NCBI RefSeq assembly: GCF_023100905.1
Contig: NZ_CP064686.1
Coordinates: 992,001 to 1,056,000 of the forward strand
Source of the DNA: Bradyrhizobium sp. 4
Lineage (GTDB): Bacteria > Pseudomonadota > Alphaproteobacteria > Rhizobiales > Xanthobacteraceae
Reading direction: 5' to 3'
Length of the DNA: 64,000 bases
A program made the translations under genes and the position numbers. Positions 1 through 9,381 of the stretch are shown here, one piece after another (position 1 is the stretch's first letter; each line of letters begins with the position of its first letter). The notes under the pieces were generated by a model that was given only the letters and a program-made list of their open reading frames with translations, had not been told where the DNA came from and made no database searches.

Positions 1-993
1 TTGGAGATTGGAAACTTCAAGTCGCCGGCGAATCCCGGGTTGGTTGGGGAGATCCCACCGCGCGCGACGGATGCTCTCGGCTTCCTCGCTTTGACTGGCA
101 AGGAGAAGATATTCGCCATCGATGGTCAGCACCGCCTCGCGGGCATCAAACAGGCTATGAAAGACAACGTGGATCTCGCGGGGGAACAAGTATCTGTGAT
201 CCTCGTAGGGCACAAGAAGGACGCCGCTGGTTTACAGCGGACACGCAGGCTATTCACCACCTTGAACAAGACTGCGGTGCCGGTAGCGAAGCGAGACATC
301 ATCGCGCTCGACGAAGACGATGTCATGGCCATCACTTGTCGCCGCTTGGTCGAGACGAATTCGTCCTTCAGGAGCCCGAAGATCGCCGTTATCTCCAGTC
401 AAGCCATTCCGGCGGGTAACAAGGAATGCCTGACGACCATCGCAAATCTCTACGATATCCTAAAGCTGGTATTCTCAAACCAAGACGGTAGTCGAACGGA
501 CCGTCACCTGAGATTCAACCGTCCATCCGAGGAAAGATTAGACCAGTACTACAAGTCTGCGACCGATTATTTCGCAGCATTGGGAAAGACGTTCAAACCC
601 GTCACCGAACTCTTGTCGTCTACGCAGCCCTCAAAAGTTGCCCCGAAGTATCGCACCGAACTGGGAGGCCACCTCCTTTTTCGGCCCATCGGCCTCGAGA
701 TAGTAACTCGCGCAGCGATAAAATTGGCTCGTGACCAGAAACTCTCGTTGCCCCACGCGGCGGCCAAGCTAAAGAAGCTTCCCGTTGAACTCGATGCGGA
801 GCCTTATGTCGGCGTCATTTGGGATGCCCAGCGCAGGCGGATAATCGGGACGGGGAAGGCGCTCGCTAGAGATCTCGTCATGTATATGGTGGGCGTGGAT
901 ACCGACGAGGAAAAGCTGCTTGATCGCTATCGGTCGGCGGTCAGTGACGGCTCCGATTGGAGTGAGGTTGAGCTTCCGTTGAAGGTCGTCTAG
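1..993 (+). CDS. DGQHR-domain protein (DndB-like), 5' end outside the window
   Basis: 330 residues are visible. The signature DGQHR motif is at residues 41-45 and is followed by a DndB-type segment with an FTTLN motif near residue 85. In the dndB of this window the motif sits at residue 112, so about 70 N-terminal residues probably lie before base 1 and the TTG at base 1 is not a true start. DGQHR proteins accompany phosphorothioation (dnd) operons; DndB proteins are known as regulators or DNA-binding accessories of the system. The gene converges on dndA with a 21-base gap. It may be a second DndB acting on regulation or target recognition, which is inference. Confidence 0.8.
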   Translation: MEIGNFKSPANPGLVGEIPPRATDALGFLALTGKEKIFAIDGQHRLAGIKQAMKDNVDLAGEQVSVILVGHKKDAAGLQRTRRLFTTLNKTAVPVAKRDIIALDEDDVMAITCRRLVETNSSFRSPKIAVISSQAIPAGNKECLTTIANLYDILKLVFSNQDGSRTDRHLRFNRPSEERLDQYYKSATDYFAALGKTFKPVTELLSSTQPSKVAPKYRTELGGHLLFRPIGLEIVTRAAIKLARDQKLSLPHAAAKLKKLPVELDAEPYVGVIWDAQRRRIIGTGKALARDLVMYMVGVDTDEEKLLDRYRSAVSDGSDWSEVELPLKVV

Positions 994-1014
994 TTGCTTC
1001 AAGCCGGTCTTGTC

Positions 1015-2181
1015 CTAGGCGGCTGGGCGCGAAATATCCTTCAAAAGCCGGATCTCGGCAATTAGGTGACCGAGAGCTGCCTCAAACTGATGTTTCGTCG
1101 TGAATCGGCCGGGTGCGAGGCGGAAGGCACCTTTCGCTCGCAAGCCATCACCGAACATAGCCTTTAAAACATGCGAAGTAGTGACCTTGTCGGTCGCGCA
1201 TGCACTCGATGCGGAGAAGCTGATGCGATCGCGTAGCCGGCGCATCAGCGCAAGCGGTTCGATGCCTTCAATCGAGAAGGAAAGATTGTTGGCGAGTCTT
1301 CGGTCGGGATCTCCATTCAGCTTCGCCGCGGGTATTTCCGCGAGAAGTTTGGTCCGAAACTCGACGCACATCTGCGAGAGGCGGGCCGCGTCCTTGGTGG
1401 CCAACCGACTGGCCCGCGCGAAAGCCTCGCCCATACCGACAATGCCGGCGGTGTTGAGCGTACCCGGGCGCAACGAGCGTTCCTGGCCACCACCCAAGAT
1501 GATCGGCTTTATCCTTGCCCGCGGTTTCCGAGACCGCACATAGAGCGCTCCAACCCCTTTTGGGCCGTACGTCTTGTGGGCGGAAAGGCTGGCCAGATGG
1601 ATACCGACCTTTTCGACATCGACCGGAACGTAGGCGATGGTCTGGGCTAGGTCGGAATGAAAAAGTACTCCCCGCTGCAAGCAGATTGCACCGATCGTTT
1701 CGAGCGGTTGTAGCGTGCCTACCTCGTTGTTGGCCGCCATGATTGACACCAGAGAGGTCTCATCGGTGATCGAGCGTTCGAGTTCCGAAGGGTCGATCAT
1801 TCCGTATTCATCGACCGGAAGGTAGGTCACACGCCATCCCTCGGTTTCCAACGCGCGTGCGGACTCGATTACGGCGGGATGCTCGATGGACGTCGTTATT
1901 ATGTGTTTCTTGTCAGGATAAGCCTTCGCGACGCCAATGATCGCCAGGTTGTCCGCCTCGGTACAACTACCGGTAAAAACGATCTCGTTCGGTCGCGCGC
2001 CGATGCATTCCGCGGTCTGCTCGCGCGCCAACTCGACAGCAGCCGCCGCTAGATGACCGTCCTCGTGCTCGACGCTGGAGGGATTACCGTAGAATGTTCG
2101 TAGGTACGGGTCCATCGCCGCGAGCACCGCCGGATCGATCGGCGTAGTCGCGTTGTGATCGAGATAGACCCGCTCGGACAT
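1015..2181 (-). CDS. dndA: Cysteine desulfurase DndA
   Basis: A PLP-dependent cysteine desulfurase of 388 residues, the usual IscS/NifS length. It takes sulfur from L-cysteine as a persulfide for the phosphorothioation machinery. The PLP lysine is in SAHKTYGPKG (K203), the PLP-stacking histidine is at about H101, and the catalytic cysteine lies in ASSACAT (C328). The ATG at 2181 was chosen because AAGGGA precedes it by about 7 bases and the protein then begins with the family's SERVYLDHNATTP; upstream in-frame sequence is low-complexity overlap with dndE. It is the last gene of dndBCDEA, 11 bases after dndE. The context, not the sequence alone, separates DndA from a housekeeping IscS. Confidence 0.93.
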   Translation of the reverse strand: MSERVYLDHNATTPIDPAVLAAMDPYLRTFYGNPSSVEHEDGHLAAAAVELAREQTAECIGARPNEIVFTGSCTEADNLAIIGVAKAYPDKKHIITTSIEHPAVIESARALETEGWRVTYLPVDEYGMIDPSELERSITDETSLVSIMAANNEVGTLQPLETIGAICLQRGVLFHSDLAQTIAYVPVDVEKVGIHLASLSAHKTYGPKGVGALYVRSRKPRARIKPIILGGGQERSLRPGTLNTAGIVGMGEAFARASRLATKDAARLSQMCVEFRTKLLAEIPAAKLNGDPDRRLANNLSFSIEGIEPLALMRRLRDRISFSASSACATDKVTTSHVLKAMFGDGLRAKGAFRLAPGRFTTKHQFEAALGHLIAEIRLLKDISRPAA

Positions 2182-2192
2182 CTCGGTTCCCT

Positions 2193-2579
2193 TCACGAAC
2201 GCTTGGGTACTAGTCGAAGAATGTCGGATGGCGATTTCGCGCGGACGGAAAGCGTCCGAACGCCCCGGTGAATGTGACTCCGAACCAGGTCGATAAGTTG
2301 GTCGTTCGATAAATCGCCGTCTTCCTCCGAAGAGCGGCCTTCCACCCAGCGGGTGAGCGCACCGATCAGTGCTCCGTATTCGCCAGTGAGGGTGTAGGCG
2401 TTGAATTCGGCGCCGGTCTCGTCCGGTGCTGGGGTCCCGAGCAGCGGCCCTTCCTCCAACGATGTCAGCAACGCCATTCGGCATAGCAAGTTAGGCGTAA
2501 CGCCCGTACGTTGTCTCAACGCTCTCAGCCTGCTGGTAGCGTCGGCGGAGATCTTAAGCTTGCTGTAGTGCACGTGCAT
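2193..2579 (-). CDS. dndE: DNA sulfur modification protein DndE
   Basis: A 128-residue protein of the size and composition of DndE, the small component of the DndCDE complex that binds (nicked) DNA. It starts MHVHYSKLKIS, is helical and rich in Arg and Lys, and has the family's early 'SRLRALRQRTGVTPNLLCRMAL' region, of which only the pattern is cited here. Its start lies 26 bases inside the 3' end of dndD, showing translational coupling, and dndA follows after 11 bases. Position between dndD and dndA supports the call as much as the sequence does. Confidence 0.88.
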   Translation of the reverse strand: MHVHYSKLKISADATSRLRALRQRTGVTPNLLCRMALLTSLEEGPLLGTPAPDETGAEFNAYTLTGEYGALIGALTRWVEGRSSEEDGDLSNDQLIDLVRSHIHRGVRTLSVRAKSPSDILRLVPKRS

Positions 2580-4560
2580 CCTCCCGGGCCTCTGGAACCT
2601 CGAAGTAGCCTCGAGAAACGGAGGTTCGACGAGATATAGGATCGTAATCCAGCCTGTAAGAATGAGATATGCTCGGCAGCAGCCTCTCGATCTGAGCTGC
2701 GTCGACCTCCGTATCGGTCGACAACATGATGACTTGGTGCGATGCCGCCGGAAAATACCGCTCCATCAGGTTTGCGCGGTGCTCCGAATCTAATCTGGCA
2801 AGAGGAGTATCGATGATCATGGGCAGCGGCCTACCACTGGTACGCGCCAGGGCCCAGAGCATCGCGATCGCGTAGACCTGTTTTTCCCCGGCCGATAATG
2901 CGTCTTTTCTGACCTCATTTCCGTCCTGGTCGAGGAGGGTGGTTCGGAACGTCACTGGATCGATACGGATGTCACGGATGAGGCCGGGCTTCCTCGCCAG
3001 GTATCCGAAACACCGCACGAATTCCGATTTGAGCTGAATTAGCTTGTGCTCGAGAAGGCGATGTTCATAGTCCGCCAGCACCTGAGCCGTTCGGCCCGCC
3101 AAGTCCACCCGGTCAGAAGCGCTCGCAGCCGCGCTCTGCTCCTCCAGCATGCGAACGCGCTCACGTTCCATGGTGACGCGTTGCCCTCGGACGAGGTCGA
3201 GTTCGGCCTGGCGTGTCTTCAGTGTGGCTTCCGTAGTGCCCAATTTCTGGTCGGCAAGCCGAAGCTCGTCCAGCATGGCACCCGCCGCGGCGTTGTCGGC
3301 GCGCGCAAGCTTCTTTTCCAGTTCGCGCTCGCGCCTCGCAAGGCTCTCGAGTCTTCGGAGCAGTGTTTCCGCGCGCGGGCGAACGACGCCTTCGATGTCG
3401 TTCAATCTCGCCAAAGCGGCCGTCCCGTCTCCGAGACCGGCAAACGCTGTTGCGGATTTCGAGCCCGAAGGCGTGCGCGCCTGCTGTTGAACGAAGCGTC
3501 GGAGATCCGACCAATGCTTATCGGTCCAACGCGCTTCGCGGTCGGGCGTTTCGTTCCTCTTCCAGGACGAAATCGCGGCACGCAAGGCGGCGACCGACGG
3601 TGCGACGCTCGACGAGTTCTCGGCGAGAAGCGCGTTTTTGAAACCGGCGATCAACTTCGGCGCCATCGCAAAAGGAAGCAGACCGTTCGCGAGCTCCTTC
3701 AGTTCGTGCTCGCCCCGGGATATTTCCTTCTTCACGCTTTCCCGTTCGCTCTCGATGCTGTTGCGAGCCATGGCCTCTTCGCCGCCTTCGGCGACGAAAC
3801 GCCGTCGGATCCGCTCGGCCGCTCTTGCTTGCGAGTCTCGGAAAGACATCAATTCCGCGACCTCGCCGTTCAGTTCGTCGATCCGTTTGGCGTTGGCATT
3901 CAGTTGCATGACGACATCGTTCACCTTCGACGCGACGCCGTCGCCGGCGCTGCCTTCATGACGTCCGATGAACAGCGCGATATCGGTGCGCAATCGGCCT
4001 ACAAGCTCGATGCCAAGCAGGCTTCGGACCGCGTCGGCCATCTGCTCGTTGTCGTCGTCGCTGGCGATCTGCTGTATCTTCTCTCCGTCGAAAAAGAACA
4101 ATTGAGAGACGCCGGGAGGGATGAGCTCCTGAAGGAACATGTGCCATTCGTCGCGCGGCACCGCCGTCACGATGCTCCCATCCTTTTCCAGCGACAGATC
4201 TTCGGCTACCGCCTTGCCGCGGACTTCCCATTCGCGCCTGACTCGATAGCGATGGACGACACCGGCCTCCGCGTAATCGAATTCGAGTTCGACGGCTGCG
4301 CGTGCCGACGTCGAGTCGCGGTTGATGCGCTCCCGCAGATGGTTTTCATATTCCGACAGCCCAACCCTCGTGCCGAGCGCTCGTCGGCCGTAGAGGGCCA
4401 GGCGGACCGCTTCGAGAACGGTAGTCTTTCCGGCTCCGTTCTTGCCCCCGATCAGAACGATCGGGTTTTGGCGTCCCTTCACAGTGCGAGGAACAAGGTC
4501 GATCTCTACACTTCCGGCATAAAGGCCGAAATCCTCGAGCCTGATCTTGCGGAGGATCAT
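2554..4560 (-). CDS. dndD: DNA sulfur modification ATPase DndD
   Basis: A 668-residue SMC/RecN-like ATPase. The Walker A is GGKNGAGKTT (residues 38-47). A central region rich in Glu, Lys and Arg is predicted coiled coil. Near the C terminus come the ABC signature LSAGEKQ and a Walker B of the form PMIIDTPLARLD. DndD is thought to supply ATP-dependent DNA remodelling or nicking for sulfur insertion within DndCDE. Unlike the second SMC-like ATPase of this island, it has no CxxC zinc hook. Its ATG overlaps the dndC stop as ATGA (4557-4560), and its end overlaps dndE. Confidence 0.93.
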   Translation of the reverse strand: MILRKIRLEDFGLYAGSVEIDLVPRTVKGRQNPIVLIGGKNGAGKTTVLEAVRLALYGRRALGTRVGLSEYENHLRERINRDSTSARAAVELEFDYAEAGVVHRYRVRREWEVRGKAVAEDLSLEKDGSIVTAVPRDEWHMFLQELIPPGVSQLFFFDGEKIQQIASDDDNEQMADAVRSLLGIELVGRLRTDIALFIGRHEGSAGDGVASKVNDVVMQLNANAKRIDELNGEVAELMSFRDSQARAAERIRRRFVAEGGEEAMARNSIESERESVKKEISRGEHELKELANGLLPFAMAPKLIAGFKNALLAENSSSVAPSVAALRAAISSWKRNETPDREARWTDKHWSDLRRFVQQQARTPSGSKSATAFAGLGDGTAALARLNDIEGVVRPRAETLLRRLESLARRERELEKKLARADNAAAGAMLDELRLADQKLGTTEATLKTRQAELDLVRGQRVTMERERVRMLEEQSAAASASDRVDLAGRTAQVLADYEHRLLEHKLIQLKSEFVRCFGYLARKPGLIRDIRIDPVTFRTTLLDQDGNEVRKDALSAGEKQVYAIAMLWALARTSGRPLPMIIDTPLARLDSEHRANLMERYFPAASHQVIMLSTDTEVDAAQIERLLPSISHSYRLDYDPISRRTSVSRGYFEVPEAREDARALQQA

Positions 4561-6023
4561 GAAACCTCTCCGCTTTCGATATCCAATTCCACCTGCCCAA
4601 CAATTGCCGCTTCGGCGTCGGCTCTGGACGATCCCTTGGCGGCCATCCGTTCCGCGACGATCGCGTCAAGATCGCGCCATTCCTGGCGGAATACATCTTC
4701 GATCCGCGTGTGCACGGCGTGCCGGCGTTTCAGGCCATGAGCGGCCTTCTCGATGTCCAGCAGACGGACGACGAGTTCGGTCGGTACCTGCCGGGCCGAG
4801 CAGACCTCGTCGAGCAGCCGCGCGTCTTCAGCACCTAACGATACGGAATCCTCGACGACCCAGTTGAGATCGCGCCCCAACGCTTTTCTCACAATGCTTG
4901 GAACGCTATCGGCCCAGTCGCCTCTCTCCGACCGCCATATCCTGCGGATCTCGTGCAGTTCGGCGTCGTGGATGAGAAGGCTGTCTTCTCCCGGGGGGGC
5001 GTTCTTCTGAACGCGAACCTGGGTGTCCAGGAGGCGTTCGAGCAGTAGCTTGCAGAAGTCCATCTTGTATGGGCCGGGAACGGGTTGATCCGAGTCCCCG
5101 ATGAACGAGACGTGGCCGCCACGTCGCCGGAATTCGCGATAGATTTTCTTCTTCTGTGGATCCTGGGTTTCCGAAAGCATATCCCTGAATTCCAGAAGGG
5201 GCTCCAGCCAATCCTCTCCGGAATCGATCATGTTTTCCATGGAACGGTCCCGCTCCACGACCGTGCACACCCAGCATCCGAACCGGGAGTTTCCGCAGCT
5301 CGGAGTGGTCTTGTCCACGACGACTGGGCACTCGCCCTGGGCGTTGCGGTACATCGCGACCAAGTCGCGATTGTCGTTCCCCCAGGGGGATGCGTTCTGC
5401 AGGAGATAGGACCAGACGTCGTCAGTCGAAAATGCCTCGATCGGTCCGTAAACGAATGCATTCAGCAGCGAGGAATGCCTGGAGAGTACCGATCCCGTTA
5501 GCCGGTGCAATGACATGACCTGAGCGCGAGTGGCGCTCTCCGACGACCGAACTCCGAGAACCATCACTACTTCACCGAATTCGGCGACTTTGCTCTTGAT
5601 GAAGGCGTCCGCCGGTTCGATCTTGAGCCGTTCGGTGCACCAGCGGAACCGTCGCGACGGCGCGGGATAGCCTTTCCCGATCAGATTGACCCAAAAGCTC
5701 TTCTCGACCGTCGGAGTCACCTTCTGGCTTCGAAACGGCAAACCTTGGTCCCGTGCGGTCTTTTCAATTCTAGCCAGAGTGACGTCGATGTATCGAACAA
5801 TCACGGGCGTTTCCACGAGTGTGTCCGAACTGATGACATAGACCGGCTTTGTTCGCTGGTCGGGTGGCAGGGACGAGAGCGCGGTCCAGACGAGTTGAAG
5901 GACACAGGTCGAGTCCTTACCCCCGGAATAACCGACAACCCACGGACGGGCGTCCGCTAGGTAGACCTCGCGTATTTCCCTGCAGCGGTCTTCGATTGCC
6001 GCCTTATTGATCATGGGGGTCAT
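4557..6023 (-). CDS. dndC: DNA sulfur modification protein DndC (PAPS-reductase-like)
   Basis: A 488-residue ATP pyrophosphatase / PAPS reductase-type enzyme. The PP-loop SGGKDST is at residues 33-39. A cysteine cluster in the middle (GECP...SCGNSRFGCWVC) fits the 4Fe-4S cluster reported for DndC. It is believed to activate the DNA phosphate with ATP so that sulfur from DndA can be inserted. The start at 6023 was preferred because ATG overlaps the dndB stop as ATGA; a second in-frame ATG lies at 6014. A longer reading frame upstream is only overlap with dndB. The stop overlaps the dndD start by four bases. Confidence 0.94.
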   Translation of the reverse strand: MTPMINKAAIEDRCREIREVYLADARPWVVGYSGGKDSTCVLQLVWTALSSLPPDQRTKPVYVISSDTLVETPVIVRYIDVTLARIEKTARDQGLPFRSQKVTPTVEKSFWVNLIGKGYPAPSRRFRWCTERLKIEPADAFIKSKVAEFGEVVMVLGVRSSESATRAQVMSLHRLTGSVLSRHSSLLNAFVYGPIEAFSTDDVWSYLLQNASPWGNDNRDLVAMYRNAQGECPVVVDKTTPSCGNSRFGCWVCTVVERDRSMENMIDSGEDWLEPLLEFRDMLSETQDPQKKKIYREFRRRGGHVSFIGDSDQPVPGPYKMDFCKLLLERLLDTQVRVQKNAPPGEDSLLIHDAELHEIRRIWRSERGDWADSVPSIVRKALGRDLNWVVEDSVSLGAEDARLLDEVCSARQVPTELVVRLLDIEKAAHGLKRRHAVHTRIEDVFRQEWRDLDAIVAERMAAKGSSRADAEAAIVGQVELDIESGEVS

Positions 6024-7141
6024 GTTGCGTCCGCTGCTTCCAGTTCGATACCTGCCACCGGTGCGTAAAGGTCTTCGATTTTTTGCGCTTCGGGCGGCAG
6101 AGGTACTCCGAGCGCTTTCGAGATCACGTTGGCGACGAGGACGATGTTGTTCTTGGATTTGTTCACTTTGCCAGCCACCAAGGCGCGGTTGTCCCACAAG
6201 CGCCGGTTCGATCGCGACCAATCGATGTCACGAAGGCCTTGCAGTTTGGGGCGCCATCCCTTGGGGCTATCCGACGCCATTCGTCCTACCACTGTCGCGA
6301 TCGCCTGGACGGCGACCCCATGAGCGTGCACATAGTCGCGCCTCAGATCGCATGCTGCAACTTGCCTCGTGCCCACTCGCTGCCAGTCGGGCATGTTTTG
6401 GATAATCTCCGTCCAGTAATCCACAGCCTTTTCCAGGTCTGCGTCATCGACCTTTCCGCCGTCATACATCTTGCCGACCAGTTCGGCGGTCGCTTGATGG
6501 AGGCTGCTCAACGTAAAGAGCTTGATTGAGCGGTTCGAGATGCTGCTTGTGTCCAAGCACGTGAAATCCCTGAACAACGGGATACGTTTGACGACGCTCC
6601 GAGTCAGGCCCGCTAGCGCGTCTCTATGGTCGTACAGAAGCTTGATCGATTTTGTCGGTCTCACGGCGTGGATGTTCAGGTCTGCGAACATCTGTTGCGA
6701 CCGCTTCAGCCCCCGGTCGGCAAACACGACGACCGAAATCGTTTCATCGCCCAATAGCGGCCGTTCGCGAAGCGCCTCCTCGATGGCGGCGCGCCTGTGC
6801 TGACCGTCGTTGATTAGAATTGTGGCATCCATGGAAATACGAAGTCGTCCGACCGAGCGCAGCGCGCCGCTGGCGGCGGCAGGCTGAAATTCGATCTCGC
6901 CGTCGATAGAGGCGCACAGCGATGACAATATGTATTCGCCGGGATTGTTCGTGATGTAGCTAGCAATGACCGGTACACGGGCCCTGTTCAGAACCCTCTG
7001 AGCGCGCTCCGCGGCGCCCATCGCTTCATCCTCGAACTGGAAAAGGCGAGGAACAACCTTGAGCGGGACCATGATCACGTAATAGGCGTTAGCCGCCTGG
7101 ATGCCTCTAATTGCCGTAAACTCAAGGCTGTTGTCGGACAT
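6020..7141 (-). CDS. dndB: DGQHR protein DndB, regulator of the dnd operon
   Basis: 373 residues with the DGQHR motif at 112-116 (context INDGQHRRAAIEEAL), the defining feature of DndB. DndB homologues repress dnd transcription in studied bacteria and are not essential for sulfur insertion. The ATG at 7141 has GGAG seven bases upstream (ccattGGAGtggtaat); an in-frame ATG at 7165 lacks such a site. It is the first gene of dndBCDEA and is joined to dndC by an ATGA overlap. The 106 bases upstream should hold the operon promoter unless transcription continues from the helicase cassette. The other DGQHR gene (1-993) is clearly different in sequence. Confidence 0.9.
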   Translation of the reverse strand: MSDNSLEFTAIRGIQAANAYYVIMVPLKVVPRLFQFEDEAMGAAERAQRVLNRARVPVIASYITNNPGEYILSSLCASIDGEIEFQPAAASGALRSVGRLRISMDATILINDGQHRRAAIEEALRERPLLGDETISVVVFADRGLKRSQQMFADLNIHAVRPTKSIKLLYDHRDALAGLTRSVVKRIPLFRDFTCLDTSSISNRSIKLFTLSSLHQATAELVGKMYDGGKVDDADLEKAVDYWTEIIQNMPDWQRVGTRQVAACDLRRDYVHAHGVAVQAIATVVGRMASDSPKGWRPKLQGLRDIDWSRSNRRLWDNRALVAGKVNKSKNNIVLVANVISKALGVPLPPEAQKIEDLYAPVAGIELEAADAT

Positions 7142-7247
7142 ATTACCACTCCAATGGATTTTCAATTATCCCATTTGGAAGTTCGATGGAAGTCAAATAT
7201 TGTGTGAGTGGACCTCGGGTGCCAGCCGCCTGAATTTAGGAAATAAC
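7142..7247 (-). promoter_or_regulatory. Likely promoter/leader region of dndBCDEA
   Basis: This is the only sizeable gap within the minus-strand defence cluster and is AT-rich compared with its surroundings. On the minus strand a TTGACT (7191-7196) and a GATAAT (7165-7170) can be seen, but the 20-base spacer is longer than ideal for a sigma-70 promoter, so the exact boxes are uncertain. The gap suggests that dndB-A can be transcribed independently of the upstream restriction-like cassette. Confidence 0.35.
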
Positions 7248-9377
7248 TTATATAAGGCAGTGTGTTAGGTCATTTTCAACAAGAAGGGGCATCAGGGTTT
7301 CAATCACGTCGCCGCTGTTTCGTGCCAAGCGTGCGAATTCGGCAACACGCTTCAACTCTTCCTCCAATAGCGCCCGTTCCACATCGCTCTTCTCGACCAG
7401 GCCATCCGGAATTCTGACCATCAGATCGACGATTTCGGCGAAGTGTTTGCCTGGCGAGCGCCGGAGTATCCGTCCCCGTCGCTGGATGAATTGGCGCGGG
7501 TTTCGACTGCTGGCTAGTATGAACGCCTTTTGGCACGCGGGAACGTCGATACCTTCGTCCAAGCAACGGATGGCGACCATCGCTTCGAGGTCCCCGAGAC
7601 GGAAGCCGTCCAAGATTAGTCGACGCTCGTACGTCGCTTCCCGCGCCGTGAATCGCGAAGCCCGCCATCCGAGGTCGTGTAGTCTCTGGGACACCGCTTC
7701 GACCTGCCTTTGCGGCGCCGAATTGTCGTCGGAGTCGGTGCTTGCGTCGCTGCAATAGAACAGCGTGTGGGCGGTGGGCTCTTGTCCCCGTAACAGCCGG
7801 TCGAGGACATTCATCTTGTTGGAGGCACCTCCGAGCACTCGCGCTCGCTCGAACAAGAGGCGGTCGAGTTCCGGATTTCCTTCGCCGAGTCGCGCCGGAG
7901 ATCGACCGATTAGACGGCCGATGCGCTCGCTCAACTCCAGATATCGGTCGGTTTCGTCCTCCGTGAGGTCGACCAACTCAACCTGATATCGATAAGGGGT
8001 GAGAACGCCGTCCTCGAGAGCCTGACGGAGGTCATAGGTATCGACGACGCGTCCGTAAAAGCGGTTCAATCGAAGGTTTGCTTCGGAGTTCAAATAATGA
8101 TTGGGCGTCGCCGAAAGCCCCAGTCTGAGCTGTGCCTGGTCGGGAAGCGAAGCCGCATTAGTTACCGAGCCATGATGGTGGCATTCGTCGCCAACCCACA
8201 ACATTCGATCGCCGGGGATATTCTTCAGTAGGTGCTGAAAGACCTCTCCGGTAAGCGTCTTGTTCACGACAACCAAACAGATGAATGGCGCTGCCCCCTG
8301 TTCGAAGAGGTGTAGCGCCTGGGCTACGTCGTCGCGCCAACGGGCGGTACCGCCATAGCATGCGAAGGCCTGGATAGAGAAAATGCGAAGATTCTCGACC
8401 CACTGATCCGCCAGGCTCTGGTAGGGGACGGCGACGATCAGGCACAGGCGGTTCGTTTGCTTGAAAAATTGCACGGCTGCGTAGATCGCCGTAACCGTCT
8501 TTCCCGCACCCGTCGCCAGGGCCAGGATGCCTTGGCAGTCCGATGCCCGCCACGCTTCCAGAGCCCGCCTTTGATGCGGCATGATGGCGAAGGGGCGGCC
8601 GCCCAAGGTCTTGGGCAGTGAGGGCTGTGAACGCGCCGGCGAAGGCATATATCGTTGAAGCGCCTCTTCCCATAACGCGCGCTCGGTATCGGTATCGGCA
8701 ACACGCGACCGCTTTGCGATGCGTATGAAACGTTCGCGAACGGCGTCAGGAAAGTCGATGACAACCGTTCCGGGGCTTCGATTTTTCCAGAGCCTTTCGA
8801 ACCCCGCAACGTGCGGCTCGAAATGTGCGGCGAGTTCCTGTCGCCAAGTCGGAAAAACGTTCATCGTCTCGAAATTAAAGTCGGGCAGGAGAGCATAGAC
8901 TGTCTCGTTTGCCGATCCCTGAAAGACAACGCCGTCGCCGTTGGCATCCCTCATGATGCCAACCTTTGCGTGGTACATCCCCCTGCGCTTCAATGCGACT
9001 TTGATGTCGAGGTGACCGCTGGCAACAAGCCAGCTCAACAGCTCGATTCTGGTCTGAAAAAGATCGTCATCGACATTGTCGAGAACCCGCAGCAGTTGCC
9101 TGCCGATCTTCTCGCTGAGGATCCGGGTGTCGTATCCGCTTTGGATTGCGGCCACGTCCTCCTCGTCCAATTCGCCGCCCACCACTAGCCGCATTCTACC
9201 GTTGCCGGCGACGAATGCTGATATTCCCTGCGCCGCAAACGACAACATGCTGCCGGAGAAGAATCCGACCGCCCTGTCGTATTGAACGCTCTGGGAGAGC
9301 GCCGGGATGTAGAAGTCTCGCAGAAGATCGTCTCTGTCGGATTGGTAAACCGCCTTGAGATTGAGGTCCTTCAACAT
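7248..9377 (-). CDS. PLD-type nuclease fused to SF2 (DEAD/DEAH) helicase, dnd-linked restriction candidate
   Basis: 709 residues with two parts. Residues 1-200 contain a phospholipase-D-like segment with a single HxK motif (YHAKVGI, H136/K138) followed by QGSANET. Residues about 255-650 are a superfamily 2 helicase: motif I ATGAGKT, motif II in GDECHH (a DECH box), motif III LSATP, and motif VI QRRGRILRR. Fusions of this kind are known beside dnd operons and are annotated as restriction components; experimental proof is thin as far as I know. It starts four bases after the upstream gene and ends the cassette just before dndB. One HKD motif per chain implies that dimerisation would be needed for nuclease activity. 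Confidence 0.8.
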   Translation of the reverse strand: MLKDLNLKAVYQSDRDDLLRDFYIPALSQSVQYDRAVGFFSGSMLSFAAQGISAFVAGNGRMRLVVGGELDEEDVAAIQSGYDTRILSEKIGRQLLRVLDNVDDDLFQTRIELLSWLVASGHLDIKVALKRRGMYHAKVGIMRDANGDGVVFQGSANETVYALLPDFNFETMNVFPTWRQELAAHFEPHVAGFERLWKNRSPGTVVIDFPDAVRERFIRIAKRSRVADTDTERALWEEALQRYMPSPARSQPSLPKTLGGRPFAIMPHQRRALEAWRASDCQGILALATGAGKTVTAIYAAVQFFKQTNRLCLIVAVPYQSLADQWVENLRIFSIQAFACYGGTARWRDDVAQALHLFEQGAAPFICLVVVNKTLTGEVFQHLLKNIPGDRMLWVGDECHHHGSVTNAASLPDQAQLRLGLSATPNHYLNSEANLRLNRFYGRVVDTYDLRQALEDGVLTPYRYQVELVDLTEDETDRYLELSERIGRLIGRSPARLGEGNPELDRLLFERARVLGGASNKMNVLDRLLRGQEPTAHTLFYCSDASTDSDDNSAPQRQVEAVSQRLHDLGWRASRFTAREATYERRLILDGFRLGDLEAMVAIRCLDEGIDVPACQKAFILASSRNPRQFIQRRGRILRRSPGKHFAEIVDLMVRIPDGLVEKSDVERALLEEELKRVAEFARLARNSGDVIETLMPLLVENDLTHCLI

Positions 9378-9381
9378 GCGA

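Noticed and set aside
3046..4740. 564-codon open frame on the plus strand
   Set aside because: It is antisense to dndD and dndC, whose motifs are complete; the plus-strand product has no recognisable domain.
7165..7196. TTGACT/GATAAT as a firm sigma-70 promoter for dndB
   Set aside because: The spacer is 20 bases, too long for a confident call; kept only as part of a promoter region.
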